DNA from: Duganella sp. CF458
Lineage (GTDB): Bacteria; Pseudomonadota; Gammaproteobacteria; Burkholderiales; Burkholderiaceae_D
Assembly (NCBI RefSeq): GCF_900113115.1
Contig: NZ_FOOF01000010.1
Location: forward strand, 124,001 to 188,000
Direction: 5' to 3'
DNA length: 64,000 bases
The position numbers and the translations under genes are program-made. The notes under the pieces were generated by a model. The model did no database searches and was not told the origin of the DNA. It worked only from the letters and a program-made list of their open reading frames with translations. Below, piece after piece: positions 8,253 to 16,708 of the stretch; within the stretch, counting starts at the first letter, position 1; each line of letters opens with the position of its first letter.

Positions 8253-9289
8253 TCTTCTTCAAGCATTTTCTGAAAACGGCTGCTAAGGATTTCGCGCAGT
8301 CCATTCCCTTCGCGCCGCAGGAAGCGCGCGGCCAGGCGCTTGCGTTCGGCCAGCGCCAGCCCCTGCTCCGGACCCAGCACCGTCAGCGCGGTCGACCAGG
8401 CGTCGGCCGCCATGGCGCGTTCGTGCACCACCGTGACCGATGCCAGCGCGTTAGCGACCGGCATGCCGCTGCGAGGATCGATGGTGTGCGGGCGCCGCGT
8501 GGCGTCCTGCATGAAATATTTGCGGTAGTCGCCGGAGGTGGCGACAGCCAGCCCGTGCAGCGCGACCGCGATTTCGCCCGTGCCGGCAGCGGCTGGCGCC
8601 AGCGGTTCTTCCAGCGCCACCCACCAGGGTTGGCCATCGGGCTTGAAGCCCGCGCCGCGCAGCTCGCCTCCGACTTCGACCAGGTAATGCCGGCAACCCT
8701 GCCCTTCCAGGTATTGCGCCAGCTTGTCCACGCTGAAGCCCTTGGCCACGGCCGACAGGTCGAGCTGTACGCCGCCGGGCTGGAAGGCGCGCCGGCGTGG
8801 GATATCCAGTGCCACCACGCGCCCCGCCATGCCGGCGCGCACGGTCGCCACATCGCGCGCGGCAGGCGCCACAAAGCCGGCTTCATCATGCCGGCCGGTC
8901 GGGCCGAAGCCCCACAGGTTGACCAGCACGCCGGCACAGGGATCGCAGGCGCCGCCCGTCTCGCGCGCCACCTCGAGCGCGTAATGCAGGACCTCGAAAA
9001 AATCGGCCGGCAAGGCATGCCAGGTACAGGCGCCGGCGCGGTTGAAGCGGCCCAGGTCCGAGGCCGGCTCCCAATGGCTCATCTGCGCCACCACCCGGTC
9101 CAGCTGCTCCTGCAAGCCGGCCTGCAGGCTGGCCGCCCGCAGCGGCGCGCCGGCGGCCATCGCACCGGGCGCCAACGCGACGCGTGCCGACCATGTGGTG
9201 CCCATGCTGGCGCCGCCGAAATCGACGATGCCGGCCCCCGCCGGCGCTGGCTCGGCGGAGATGGTTGGCGGCAGCAGTACCCGGCGCAC
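8249..9289 (-). CDS. apbE: ApbE-type FAD:protein FMN transferase
   Basis: Protein of 346 residues that attaches FMN covalently to Thr/Ser of exported flavoproteins. Family motifs are present: GASMGTTW near the N-terminus, DLSAVAKGFSVDKLAQYL, ATSGDYRKYF and HTIDPRSGMPV with Mg/FAD-binding residues. No clear signal peptide or lipobox is seen, though the first 25 residues are poorly conserved and the start is not firmly fixed. It is translationally coupled with the reductase (4-bp overlap) and 4 bp from the DUF4198 gene. A likely substrate, the DUF2271 protein with a DGVSGAT motif, is two genes upstream. Confidence 0.92.
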   Translation of the reverse strand: MRRVLLPPTISAEPAPAGAGIVDFGGASMGTTWSARVALAPGAMAAGAPLRAASLQAGLQEQLDRVVAQMSHWEPASDLGRFNRAGACTWHALPADFFEVLHYALEVARETGGACDPCAGVLVNLWGFGPTGRHDEAGFVAPAARDVATVRAGMAGRVVALDIPRRRAFQPGGVQLDLSAVAKGFSVDKLAQYLEGQGCRHYLVEVGGELRGAGFKPDGQPWWVALEEPLAPAAAGTGEIAVALHGLAVATSGDYRKYFMQDATRRPHTIDPRSGMPVANALASVTVVHERAMAADAWSTALTVLGPEQGLALAERKRLAARFLRREGNGLREILSSRFQKMLEEE

Positions 9290-9293
9290 CTGC

Positions 9294-10121
9294 TTACTGC
9301 GGCAGTACTTCCACCGTCGCCGCGTACGTCACGCGGCGTGGCGGCATCTGGCGTGGGCCCGGCGGCTGGCCCGCTTGCGGCGCGGCGGCCGCCGGCCAGC
9401 TGCTGGAGACCAGGTACATGCCCGCCTCGGGAATCTTGAAGCTGATCTCGCCCTTGGCATCGGTCGACATGCGGATCTCGCCCAGCGTGCCGCGATAGCG
9501 CACGCCGCCCGGAATCAGGCTGAAGGCCTGGTTGGCGGCCGGTTTGCCGTCCAGCAGGAACTTCCACTTCGCGTCCTCGCCAGCACGCATATCGTTCGGG
9601 TGCGTCAGCGGCACCAGTTCCAGGCCAACGCCGGTCGGCTTGAACACCGCTTCGTCGGTCTTGTTGGCGCTGACGAAGGTCTCCAGGCGGCTGGCGGTGC
9701 GCGACACGTTCAGTTCTTCCGCATTGGCCGGCACGTTGGCCGCCAGCTCCGCCTCGGAACCGCGCCAGCGCTTCGCCTCGCCATTGACCTTCCAGCTTGC
9801 CATCACCGACTGGCTCACCAGCGCGATCTTGTAGGTGCCCGGCTTGGCCATCTTCACATCGAAGGTCGAACGCAGGCGGCCCGTCAGGGCGTTCAGCATG
9901 TCGACCTTGGCGCCATCCGGGCCGGTGATGGCAATCGCATCGAGCTTCAGCGGCTGGTGGTCGATATCGAACAGGCCTTCCGAAATGGCCGCGTCCACGG
10001 TCACCCAAGGCTCCTTGGCATCGACCAGCGAAGACGAAGGCAGCAGCCACGGCTTGTGCGCCTGGGCGCTGAAGGCAGCGCCGGCCAGTGCCAGCGCGAT
10101 CAGGGTTTTGCTCAACTTCAT
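9294..10121 (-). CDS. DUF4198 periplasmic protein
   Basis: Secreted protein of 275 residues with signal peptide 1-21 (LALAGAAFSAQA) and a mature N-terminus HKPWLLPSS typical of DUF4198, a family found with metal and siderophore uptake genes. Two beta-rich Ig-like halves are visible, the second with YLVSSSWPA. A His as the first mature residue could bind metal. It is 9 bp after the DUF2271 gene. The role in iron acquisition is inferred from the operon; the biochemical function is unknown. Confidence 0.8.
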   Translation of the reverse strand: MKLSKTLIALALAGAAFSAQAHKPWLLPSSSLVDAKEPWVTVDAAISEGLFDIDHQPLKLDAIAITGPDGAKVDMLNALTGRLRSTFDVKMAKPGTYKIALVSQSVMASWKVNGEAKRWRGSEAELAANVPANAEELNVSRTASRLETFVSANKTDEAVFKPTGVGLELVPLTHPNDMRAGEDAKWKFLLDGKPAANQAFSLIPGGVRYRGTLGEIRMSTDAKGEISFKIPEAGMYLVSSSWPAAAAPQAGQPPGPRQMPPRRVTYAATVEVLPQ

Positions 10122-10130
10122 GGCAGATCC

Positions 10131-10646
10131 TTATGGTTTGACTTGCACGGTCACGTCGCCCAGTTCTTCCTTGCCCTTGGCAGAGAAGGACTGCGCCGAT
10201 TTCGGTGGCCATGCCACCGGCACTTTCACCAGCTCGCGGCCGCCCGCTTCGCGCGCCGCTTCCAGCACCAGCTGGTAATTGCCGGCCGGCAGCTTGTTCA
10301 AGGCTTCTTTGGCGACCGGGAAGCTCAGCGAAACTTCGCCCGGGGCGCGGGTGGCGCCGCTCACGCCATCCATCGGCATCGCCACGTCGCGGCCGGCCTT
10401 GCGCCACCACTGGCGCATGTCCTTCAGCCATTTGGTACCGGCGTTGTCCTTCTTCTTCACGTCGTACAGCACCGCCAGGTTGGTCACCACCTTCTGGTCC
10501 GCATTCTCCAGCCAGGCCGCCACGTAGGGGCGATGGTATTCGGCCACGTTCAGTTGCGGGATGTCGAATTTCAGCGTCAGGTCGGCCGCCATCGCGGACG
10601 CGCTCACCAGCGGCAAGCCGACGGCGATGGAATAACGAAGTTTCAT
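10131..10646 (-). CDS. DUF2271 periplasmic protein with flavinylation motif
   Basis: Secreted protein of 171 residues: signal peptide 1-20 (VGLPLVSASAMA), then the DUF2271 fold (YHRPYVAAWLEN, WRKAGRDVAMPMDG, KLPAGNYQLVLEAAREAGG). Residues 93-99 read DGVSGAT, matching the D-x-x-S/T-G-A-T sequence that ApbE flavinylates, with Thr99 as probable FMN acceptor. DUF2271 proteins are known from ApbE-associated clusters. The start at 10646 is used because the longer frame (10700) runs into the PepSY gene and the signal peptide begins here. Probable periplasmic one- or two-electron carrier. Confidence 0.85.
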   Translation of the reverse strand: MKLRYSIAVGLPLVSASAMAADLTLKFDIPQLNVAEYHRPYVAAWLENADQKVVTNLAVLYDVKKKDNAGTKWLKDMRQWWRKAGRDVAMPMDGVSGATRAPGEVSLSFPVAKEALNKLPAGNYQLVLEAAREAGGRELVKVPVAWPPKSAQSFSAKGKEELGDVTVQVKP

Positions 10647-10656
10647 ACAAAAGTCC

Positions 10657-11304
10657 TTAATGAATGTAGAGCAAAGCGATAACACATGGAATAACGACAC
10701 CCAAGCCCACCATCGGCCAGGTGAACGGCCGCTTGGCCGCGTGGAATTTCAGGATCAGCAAACCGGTGATGCAGAACACCAGGCAGGCTGCCGCAAAAAT
10801 ATCGATGAACCAATTCCAGGCCGCGCCGGTATTGCGGCCCTTGTGCACGTCATTCAGCCAGGAGATCCAGCCGCGGTCGGTGTTCTCGAATTCCGCCGCG
10901 CCGTCTTCCAGGCCGATGCGCACCCAGGCGTCACCGCCGGCCTTGGGCAGCGGCAGGTAGACCTCGTCGACCGACCACTCGGCGTCGCGCCCGCCGGCCT
11001 TGACCGACCAGGTCTCGCGCAGCCAGCGCTCGCCCGCTTCCGGCAGCGGCGCTTTTTCGCCATCGTGCTGTTCGGCGAAGGCGTGCAATTCGCCCACCAG
11101 GGCCGCCGGCGCCCTGGCCTGCTGGCGCACCACGGACGGCTTGGCCTCGATCTGGCCGGCGTGGTTCAGGGTGATGCCGGTAATCGCGAACAGGAACATG
11201 CCGAGCAGGCACATGGCCGAACTGACCCAATGCCATTCGTGCAGGAGCTTCAGCCAAACGGCGCGTTCCGCCTGGCGCTTTGCCTCAATTTCGGGACTGC
11301 TCAA
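10657..11304 (-). CDS. PepSY-associated transmembrane protein
   Basis: Inner-membrane protein of 215 residues with a helix near 30-50 (MCLLGMFLFAITGITLNHAG), a periplasmic PepSY-like section, and two C-terminal helices (FIDIFAAACLVFCITGLLIL and the last 25 residues). Conserved His residues in LLHEWHW, LNHAG and WLNDVHKGRN resemble heme ligands of PepSY_TM proteins. It is the first gene of the five-gene operon reading away from the shared Fur box. Proposed role: pass electrons from the cytosolic flavoreductase across the membrane to the flavinylated DUF2271 protein (inference). Confidence 0.85.
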   Translation of the reverse strand: MSSPEIEAKRQAERAVWLKLLHEWHWVSSAMCLLGMFLFAITGITLNHAGQIEAKPSVVRQQARAPAALVGELHAFAEQHDGEKAPLPEAGERWLRETWSVKAGGRDAEWSVDEVYLPLPKAGGDAWVRIGLEDGAAEFENTDRGWISWLNDVHKGRNTGAAWNWFIDIFAAACLVFCITGLLILKFHAAKRPFTWPMVGLGVVIPCVIALLYIH

Positions 11305-11363
11305 GTGATTGCTCTCGATAAGTGAATTTCATGATGATAATGCAGAGGGCTTGCTAATGCAAT

Positions 11364-11378
11364 TGAGAATCGTTATCA
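11364..11378. promoter_or_regulatory. Fur box between the receptor and reductase operon
   Basis: TGAGAATCGTTATCA matches the 7-1-7 Fur consensus TGATAATNATTATCA with two mismatches. It lies 59 bp upstream of the PepSY start and 98 bp upstream of the receptor start, placed to repress both divergent transcripts when iron is plentiful. Confidence 0.8.
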
Positions 11379-11476
11379 TTTACATTGCTTTACATACCCG
11401 CACCAGCCAGCGATCTCCAGTTTGACGGATGTAGCCAGCCATAAAAACACCGAACCGCATCAATCTGGAGAGAATT

Positions 11477-13723
11477 TTGACCATCCGTAGCCGTAAGCAC
11501 ACGCTGGCCGCCCAGCCGCTGCTGAACCAATCCCTGCTCGCCATGGCCGCCATCGGCCTGCCACTGTCTGTCCAGGCGCAAGCCCAGGAAAAGACCATGA
11601 CCGAGGTCAAGGTCGAAGCAGCCGCCGAATCGTACAAGGCCGACCGCGCTTCCTCGCCGAAGCTGACCGCCCCACTACTCGATACCCCGCAGACCATCAC
11701 CGTCATCAAGAAGGAACTGCTGCAGGAACAGGGCGCCACCTCCGTCATGGAAGCGTTGCAGAACACCCCGGGCATCACCCTGCAACTGGGCGAAAACGGC
11801 AACACCAGCGCTGGCGACACCTTCCAGATGCGCGGCTTCTCGGCCCAGTCCTCGGTCTTCATCGACGGCATCCGCGACCTGGGCGCCGTGACCCGCGACG
11901 CGTTCAACCTGGAGCAAGTGGAAGTGGTGAAGGGCCCGGCGGGCGCCGACATCGGCCGCGGCGCAGCTGCCGGCTATATCAACCTGGTCACCAAGCTGCC
12001 GACCCGCGAAAATGCCACCGGCGGTTCGCTGGCCTACACCCAGGGCGGCGTCAAGCGCCTGACGGCCGACGTGCAGCGTGCCTTTGGCAGCAGCGGCGCC
12101 TTCCGCCTGAATGCACTGGCTTCGGATGGTTCCATCAAAGGCAGCCGCGCGCTGGACCGCGAAAGCCGCGGCATCGCCCCGTCCGTCGCCTGGGGCCTGG
12201 GCACGCCTACCCGCCTGTACCTGTTCTCGCAGCATATTCGCCAGGACAACGTGCCGGACGGCGCCATCCCTAGCGTGGGCGAGAAGGGCTTCTACAACGC
12301 GACTTACGCGCACTTGGCCAACGCCCCGCGCGTCGACCGCAACAACTGGTACGGCCTGAACGGCGACTACGAAAAAGTCGACGCCGACATGGTGACCGCC
12401 AAGATCGAACACGAGCTGGCGCCGAAAACCACCTTGACCAACACCACCCGCTACGGCAAGTCGAAGATGGACCGCATCCTGACCGGTGTGAATGCCGTTA
12501 CCGCTGCCAACGCCAGCAATCCAGCCAGCTGGACCGTTGCCCGCACGCGCCAAAGCGTGTTGCAGGAAAATACCATCCTGGCCAACACCACCAACATCGT
12601 GTCCGAGTTCGAGGCCTTCGGCCTGCAGCACACCATCTCGACCGGCCTGGAACTGCTGAACGAAGAACAGTTCACCCCAACCCGTACCGGCCTCGGTACC
12701 GTAGCGGCGGCCAACCTGTACCACCCGAACCCGAACGATGCGCTGACCGGCTTCAACCCGGTGCGCAACGGCGCCTTCACCAAAGGCCAGACCACCACGA
12801 TCGGCGCATACCTGTTCGACACCATCAAGCTGAACGAGCAATGGCAGGTGAACGGCGGCCTGCGCTACGAGCGTTACGACACAGAAACCAATAGTGCAAC
12901 CGTGACCGCGCCAAGCACGGTGCCAGTCGGCAGCCATGTCGAGAAGTCCGGCAACCTGACCAGCTTCAAGACCGGCGTGGTGTACAAGCCGACCGCCGAC
13001 GGCAGCATTTACCTGGCATACGCCAATTCCAAGACCCCGCCGGGCAGCGCCAACCACTCGCTGGCAGCGCAGACCGCGAACAACGCCAACAATCCATCGC
13101 TCAAGCCGCAGAAAACCACCAATGTGGAATTCGGCACCAAGTGGGACGTGATCCAGAAGCAGCTGGCCCTGACCGCCGCCCTGTACCGCACCACCAACAA
13201 GGATGAAATCCCGCAGCTGATCGATGCCGTGACCAATACCTGGTCGCAGTTGGGCGAACGCCAGGTGCAAGGCGTGGAACTGGGTGCGGTGGGCCAGATC
13301 ACCAAGGCCTGGAGCGTGACTGCCGGCGTGGCGACGATGGACACCGAGATCAAGGAAGGCACCACCGGCAACAACGCCGCCGGTGCCGCCACCCGCTGGT
13401 CGCCGAAAGTGACTGCTACCCTGTGGACCAACTACAAGCTGAACGACAAGTTCAGCTTCGGCGGCGGCGCGCGCTACATCGGTACGCAGAAGCGCCTGGT
13501 TGATCCGGCCGGCAATGCAGCGACCACCAACATGCCGTCGATGCCTTCCTACACCGTGGTCGATGCCATGGCGGCCTACCAGCTGTCGAAGAACGTAGCA
13601 CTGCAACTGAACGTCTACAACCTGTTCGACAAATACTACCTGAGCACGCTGAACAACGGCGGCTCCCGCCTGGTACTGGGCGCACCGCGCTACGCCAAGG
13701 TGACCGCAAACTTCCAGTTCTAA
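11477..13723 (+). CDS. Fiu-like TonB-dependent catecholate siderophore receptor
   Basis: Outer-membrane receptor of 748 residues. Signal peptide about 1-36 (LPLSVQAQA), TonB box near TMTEVKV (40-46), plug with TPQTITVIKKELL, MRGFSAQSSVFIDGIRDLG and EVVKGPAGADIGRGAAAGYI, the last closely resembling E. coli Fiu and Bordetella BfrH-type catecholate receptors; the barrel ends in ...TANFQF. The start is TTG 11477, supported by GGAG 6 bases upstream and a complete signal peptide; no ATG gives one. A Fur box lies upstream. The divergent reductase operon probably handles the imported ferric complex. The exact siderophore cannot be read from sequence. Confidence 0.9.
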   Translation: MTIRSRKHTLAAQPLLNQSLLAMAAIGLPLSVQAQAQEKTMTEVKVEAAAESYKADRASSPKLTAPLLDTPQTITVIKKELLQEQGATSVMEALQNTPGITLQLGENGNTSAGDTFQMRGFSAQSSVFIDGIRDLGAVTRDAFNLEQVEVVKGPAGADIGRGAAAGYINLVTKLPTRENATGGSLAYTQGGVKRLTADVQRAFGSSGAFRLNALASDGSIKGSRALDRESRGIAPSVAWGLGTPTRLYLFSQHIRQDNVPDGAIPSVGEKGFYNATYAHLANAPRVDRNNWYGLNGDYEKVDADMVTAKIEHELAPKTTLTNTTRYGKSKMDRILTGVNAVTAANASNPASWTVARTRQSVLQENTILANTTNIVSEFEAFGLQHTISTGLELLNEEQFTPTRTGLGTVAAANLYHPNPNDALTGFNPVRNGAFTKGQTTTIGAYLFDTIKLNEQWQVNGGLRYERYDTETNSATVTAPSTVPVGSHVEKSGNLTSFKTGVVYKPTADGSIYLAYANSKTPPGSANHSLAAQTANNANNPSLKPQKTTNVEFGTKWDVIQKQLALTAALYRTTNKDEIPQLIDAVTNTWSQLGERQVQGVELGAVGQITKAWSVTAGVATMDTEIKEGTTGNNAAGAATRWSPKVTATLWTNYKLNDKFSFGGGARYIGTQKRLVDPAGNAATTNMPSMPSYTVVDAMAAYQLSKNVALQLNVYNLFDKYYLSTLNNGGSRLVLGAPRYAKVTANFQF

Positions 13724-13747
13724 GCTGGACTGAAGCTCAATAAAAAT

Positions 13748-13774
13748 GGCGGGCTGCATAGCCCGCCTTTTTTT
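13748..13774 (+). terminator. Rho-independent terminator of the siderophore receptor
   Basis: Stem GGCGGGCT / AGCCCGCC with a GCAT loop and seven T, 24 bp after the receptor stop. Confidence 0.92.
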
Positions 13775-13804
13775 GCTCCGACGTGCAACTACCGGTGCCG
13801 GGAA

Positions 13805-14431
13805 CTACTTGGACTGCAGAGCGTTTCGAACGCAGGGTTCAGCTTGCCGCTCGAAATTGGTCCACTCGGCAGCTTCCTCGGTGTCGCCATTGGACTGGTA
13901 CAACGCCAACTGTTTCGCCGAAAATTCGTGGAACTCCCTGATTTTCCCGCTTACCAATAGGGTTAGGGCATATTTTTCTGGATAGCCGCCCAATTGTCCG
14001 ACGCTTCGGAAGAGCGCCTGCTCCAATACAGTCAAGTCCGCAAGGCGCCGCATATAGACTTCGCCATCGCCCTCGATATACGAGATCATCCTGCGAATTT
14101 CCGCATTCATCTCCGAGGGCTCCGTTATGACGATTTGTCGTTCCTCAGGCAAGATGGTCCCGAGGGGGACGCTATACGTCGCCAAACGTCCGATCTGATA
14201 TTTCCGTCCCCTTATCTCGTCAAGACAACGCATGACAGGGGTACAGTGAATCCCGATATTGGGATTCACTCGCACAAACTCACTGTGCTTGGACACGTTA
14301 AACCCAACCCATCCATGTGTCATTTCGTCGATGCGCATGAACGCTACGGAGCCGGCAGTCTTATAGCCGGCTTTCTTGAGTTCGTTGGCACAACACTGTT
14401 CCACTTCTTTGACGCTGATTTCTGCAAGCAT
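13805..14431 (-). CDS. Probable immunity protein to the RHS nuclease toxin
   Basis: Protein of 208 residues, soluble, no signal peptide, no family recognised with certainty. It begins 9 bp after the stop of the RHS-core/toxin gene, in the same direction, exactly where an immunity gene stands in polymorphic-toxin loci. The encoding DNA is less GC-rich than the flanks, as is usual for toxin-immunity tips. Function is inferred from position only. Confidence 0.6.
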   Translation of the reverse strand: MLAEISVKEVEQCCANELKKAGYKTAGSVAFMRIDEMTHGWVGFNVSKHSEFVRVNPNIGIHCTPVMRCLDEIRGRKYQIGRLATYSVPLGTILPEERQIVITEPSEMNAEIRRMISYIEGDGEVYMRRLADLTVLEQALFRSVGQLGGYPEKYALTLLVSGKIREFHEFSAKQLALYQSNGDTEEAAEWTNFERQAEPCVRNALQSK

Positions 14432-14440
14432 ATATCGCCC

Positions 14441-16687
14441 TTACCTACTGTACCGATCAACCTTGAACGACTCAATCTTCACTTTTTCGCCGGGAGTCAA
14501 GCCGGCAGCTTCCGCCTTCTTGCCTACCGGCGTTACCGCTCGCCCGGCTTTAATATCGGCTTTCAATTGCGCTTGACCAGGACTGAGCGCCGCATTGCCC
14601 GCTTTACTTTCCACGATACCAAGCTTGTCATCGATTTTTGTCAGAAAATCAGGCTTGGCACGTTGGCCCGTGCTCGTGATGAAAGTGACCTGCTCGCCGA
14701 TGATATTGTCGCCCAGTTTCCCGCGGGTCGCGGCTTCGCCGGCTTTCCCCGCAACCTTGTTCGCGGCCAAAATATCCTTGGCCTTGTCGATCCCTTTTGC
14801 AGCTTGCGCCCCGTACTCCAAGGCTCGGTGCGCCTTCATCGCCTGACCAACGCCAGGAACCGGACTGAGAACGCCAACGCTGCTCATGGCCACATCCGCC
14901 ACTGCGGCCCCGACGCCCACGCCAGTATACATCGCCATACCAAGCTTGCCTAAGTCCCAGGCAAGGAACACCACGTCGACCGGGCTGTGGCCGTCGGGGT
15001 CGACGAACTTATACGGATTGTTATTGGCATATGCGTAGCGGTTAATGCTATGCACATTCTCGGGATCGGGAGACTTCGGATCGATACCCGTGAAGCGACC
15101 GAGCAGAGGATCGTAGTAACGCGCGCCCATATACGACAAACCGGTGTTGTCGTCGAATGGTTTGCCATGGAAGCCAATCTTGTTGGTGGCCGAGGCTGCT
15201 TGGCGATGGACCTTGTCGCCGTATGGCTGATAGGTCTCCTTCCATAACAAGTTGCCGCTTGCATCGGTAGCGGCCATCGGGCTGCCGGATACATCGTTGT
15301 GATAATAGGTGACAACGTCGGTGGCCTGCGCCACCGTACTCATGGTTTCCGTCACGGACTTGCTGCCGCCAGCACCAGTCGCAGTCCAGGTGCAGGTAGA
15401 TGGATAGCCAACCCAGGCAGTACTTGCCGTTTCATTGACCGAGCCACTGACAGCACGGTTCACGGTGCCGGCATAGCCGGTGCCCGACGCAGTGCAGCTC
15501 ATCGAAACGGCCGTTGCGTTCGTGCTGCTCCAGCTGAGCGTATAGGCCTTGCCTGCCACCATTGGGCTAGGGTTCCGGCTGACGCTGATGGTAGGCGCAC
15601 TGGCCGGCTGCGCCACAGTGGTGACGGTTTCGACCACCGACTTGCTACCACCGGCACCGGTGGCGGTCCAGGTACAGGTAGATGGATAGCCAACCCATGC
15701 CGCGCTGGCGGTTTCAGTGACCGAGCCATTGACGGGACGGTTGACCGTGGCCGTATAACCCGTTCCCGCAGCCGTGCATTGCATCGACAACGAGGTCGCG
15801 TTCGTGCTGTTCCAGCTTAAGGTATAGGACTGCCCAGCCGTCAGTTGGCTAGGGTTGCGGCTGACCGTCAAGGTGGGAGCGCCAGCTGCCTGCGTCACGG
15901 TTACGACAACATTGGTCGACGTGGCCCCGAACCAGGTGACGAATTCGCGCACCATGCGCCACTGGAAATTGTAGGTCCCAGCGGTGGCCGGCGCTTTGAC
16001 AGGCACGTTGAAAATATAGGAGTCGCCCGGTGGCACGTTGGAGCCGACAATTACCCGGCTCAGTCCCCAAGTACTGCTGTCTTGCGGGTTTTGGCTGCCC
16101 AACAGGTAATCGGTTCCGGCAAGCCAAGTGGTGTTGCCGGTATTTTTCATTACCACCTTGGCCGAATAGGTCTGCCCGGTGGTCAGGGAACTTGGCATCA
16201 GCTGGGAGACAAACGCCGCATCGTTGCGCGGGGTGACCGGCACCACAGAGACCGCAACGTTGGGCGCAGTGGCACCGAACCATTCGACACCTTCGCGCAG
16301 CATGCGCCACTGGAAGTTGTAAGTTCCAACGGACGCCGGTGCCTTGACCGTGAAGTTGAACGTATGCTGCTGCCCGGGCGCCACAGCAACCGTCGGCGCC
16401 ACCCGCCCAAAGCCCCATTGCGCGTTGTCCTGAGGATTTTGGGAGCCGAGGTTATAACCTGCGGCGGCGGTCCAGGAACTCGTGCCGTTGTTCTGCATGG
16501 TGACCGATACCGCGTAACTCTGTCCCGCCTCCATGACCGTCGGAACCGCTTGCGCGAGATACTGCGCATTATTGGTCTGAGCGGAGGCCTGGGCCAGCAA
16601 ACCCCAGCCGAACAGCATTATCAACAACGCGTGCAGCCAGCCACGAAGGCGCGCCGCTTGGAAGAAAATTGAAGCCATCTGTTTCAT
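14441..16687 (-). CDS. Secreted RHS-core protein with Ig repeats and nuclease toxin tip
   Basis: Protein of 748 residues. Signal peptide 1-36 (LLAQASAQ); two tandem NBR1-type Ig-like domains (about 41-148 and 157-265, each with GSQNPQD, TYNFQWRM and WFGA); two near-identical Ig-like repeats (271-362, 365-455, each with WVGYPSTCTWTATGAGGSKS); RHS core 460-566 (GLSYMGARYYDPLLGRF, INRYAYANNNPYKFVDPDG); hydrophobic pretoxin segment 567-650; toxin 650-748. The toxin has PD680 followed by E693-S-K695 and Gln705/Gln707, the D-(x)n-E-x-K pattern of the restriction-endonuclease fold, so a DNase is likely. It lacks YD repeats; those are in the upstream gene, 21 bp away. An immunity-type gene follows. 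Confidence 0.85.
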   Translation of the reverse strand: MKQMASIFFQAARLRGWLHALLIMLFGWGLLAQASAQTNNAQYLAQAVPTVMEAGQSYAVSVTMQNNGTSSWTAAAGYNLGSQNPQDNAQWGFGRVAPTVAVAPGQQHTFNFTVKAPASVGTYNFQWRMLREGVEWFGATAPNVAVSVVPVTPRNDAAFVSQLMPSSLTTGQTYSAKVVMKNTGNTTWLAGTDYLLGSQNPQDSSTWGLSRVIVGSNVPPGDSYIFNVPVKAPATAGTYNFQWRMVREFVTWFGATSTNVVVTVTQAAGAPTLTVSRNPSQLTAGQSYTLSWNSTNATSLSMQCTAAGTGYTATVNRPVNGSVTETASAAWVGYPSTCTWTATGAGGSKSVVETVTTVAQPASAPTISVSRNPSPMVAGKAYTLSWSSTNATAVSMSCTASGTGYAGTVNRAVSGSVNETASTAWVGYPSTCTWTATGAGGSKSVTETMSTVAQATDVVTYYHNDVSGSPMAATDASGNLLWKETYQPYGDKVHRQAASATNKIGFHGKPFDDNTGLSYMGARYYDPLLGRFTGIDPKSPDPENVHSINRYAYANNNPYKFVDPDGHSPVDVVFLAWDLGKLGMAMYTGVGVGAAVADVAMSSVGVLSPVPGVGQAMKAHRALEYGAQAAKGIDKAKDILAANKVAGKAGEAATRGKLGDNIIGEQVTFITSTGQRAKPDFLTKIDDKLGIVESKAGNAALSPGQAQLKADIKAGRAVTPVGKKAEAAGLTPGEKVKIESFKVDRYSR

Positions 16688-16708
16688 TGGAATCCTATCG
16701 AGCGACTG

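Noticed and set aside
11675..13759. 694-codon minus-strand frame opposite the Fiu-like receptor
   Set aside because: Antisense shadow; His/Gly/Gln-rich composition typical of such frames.
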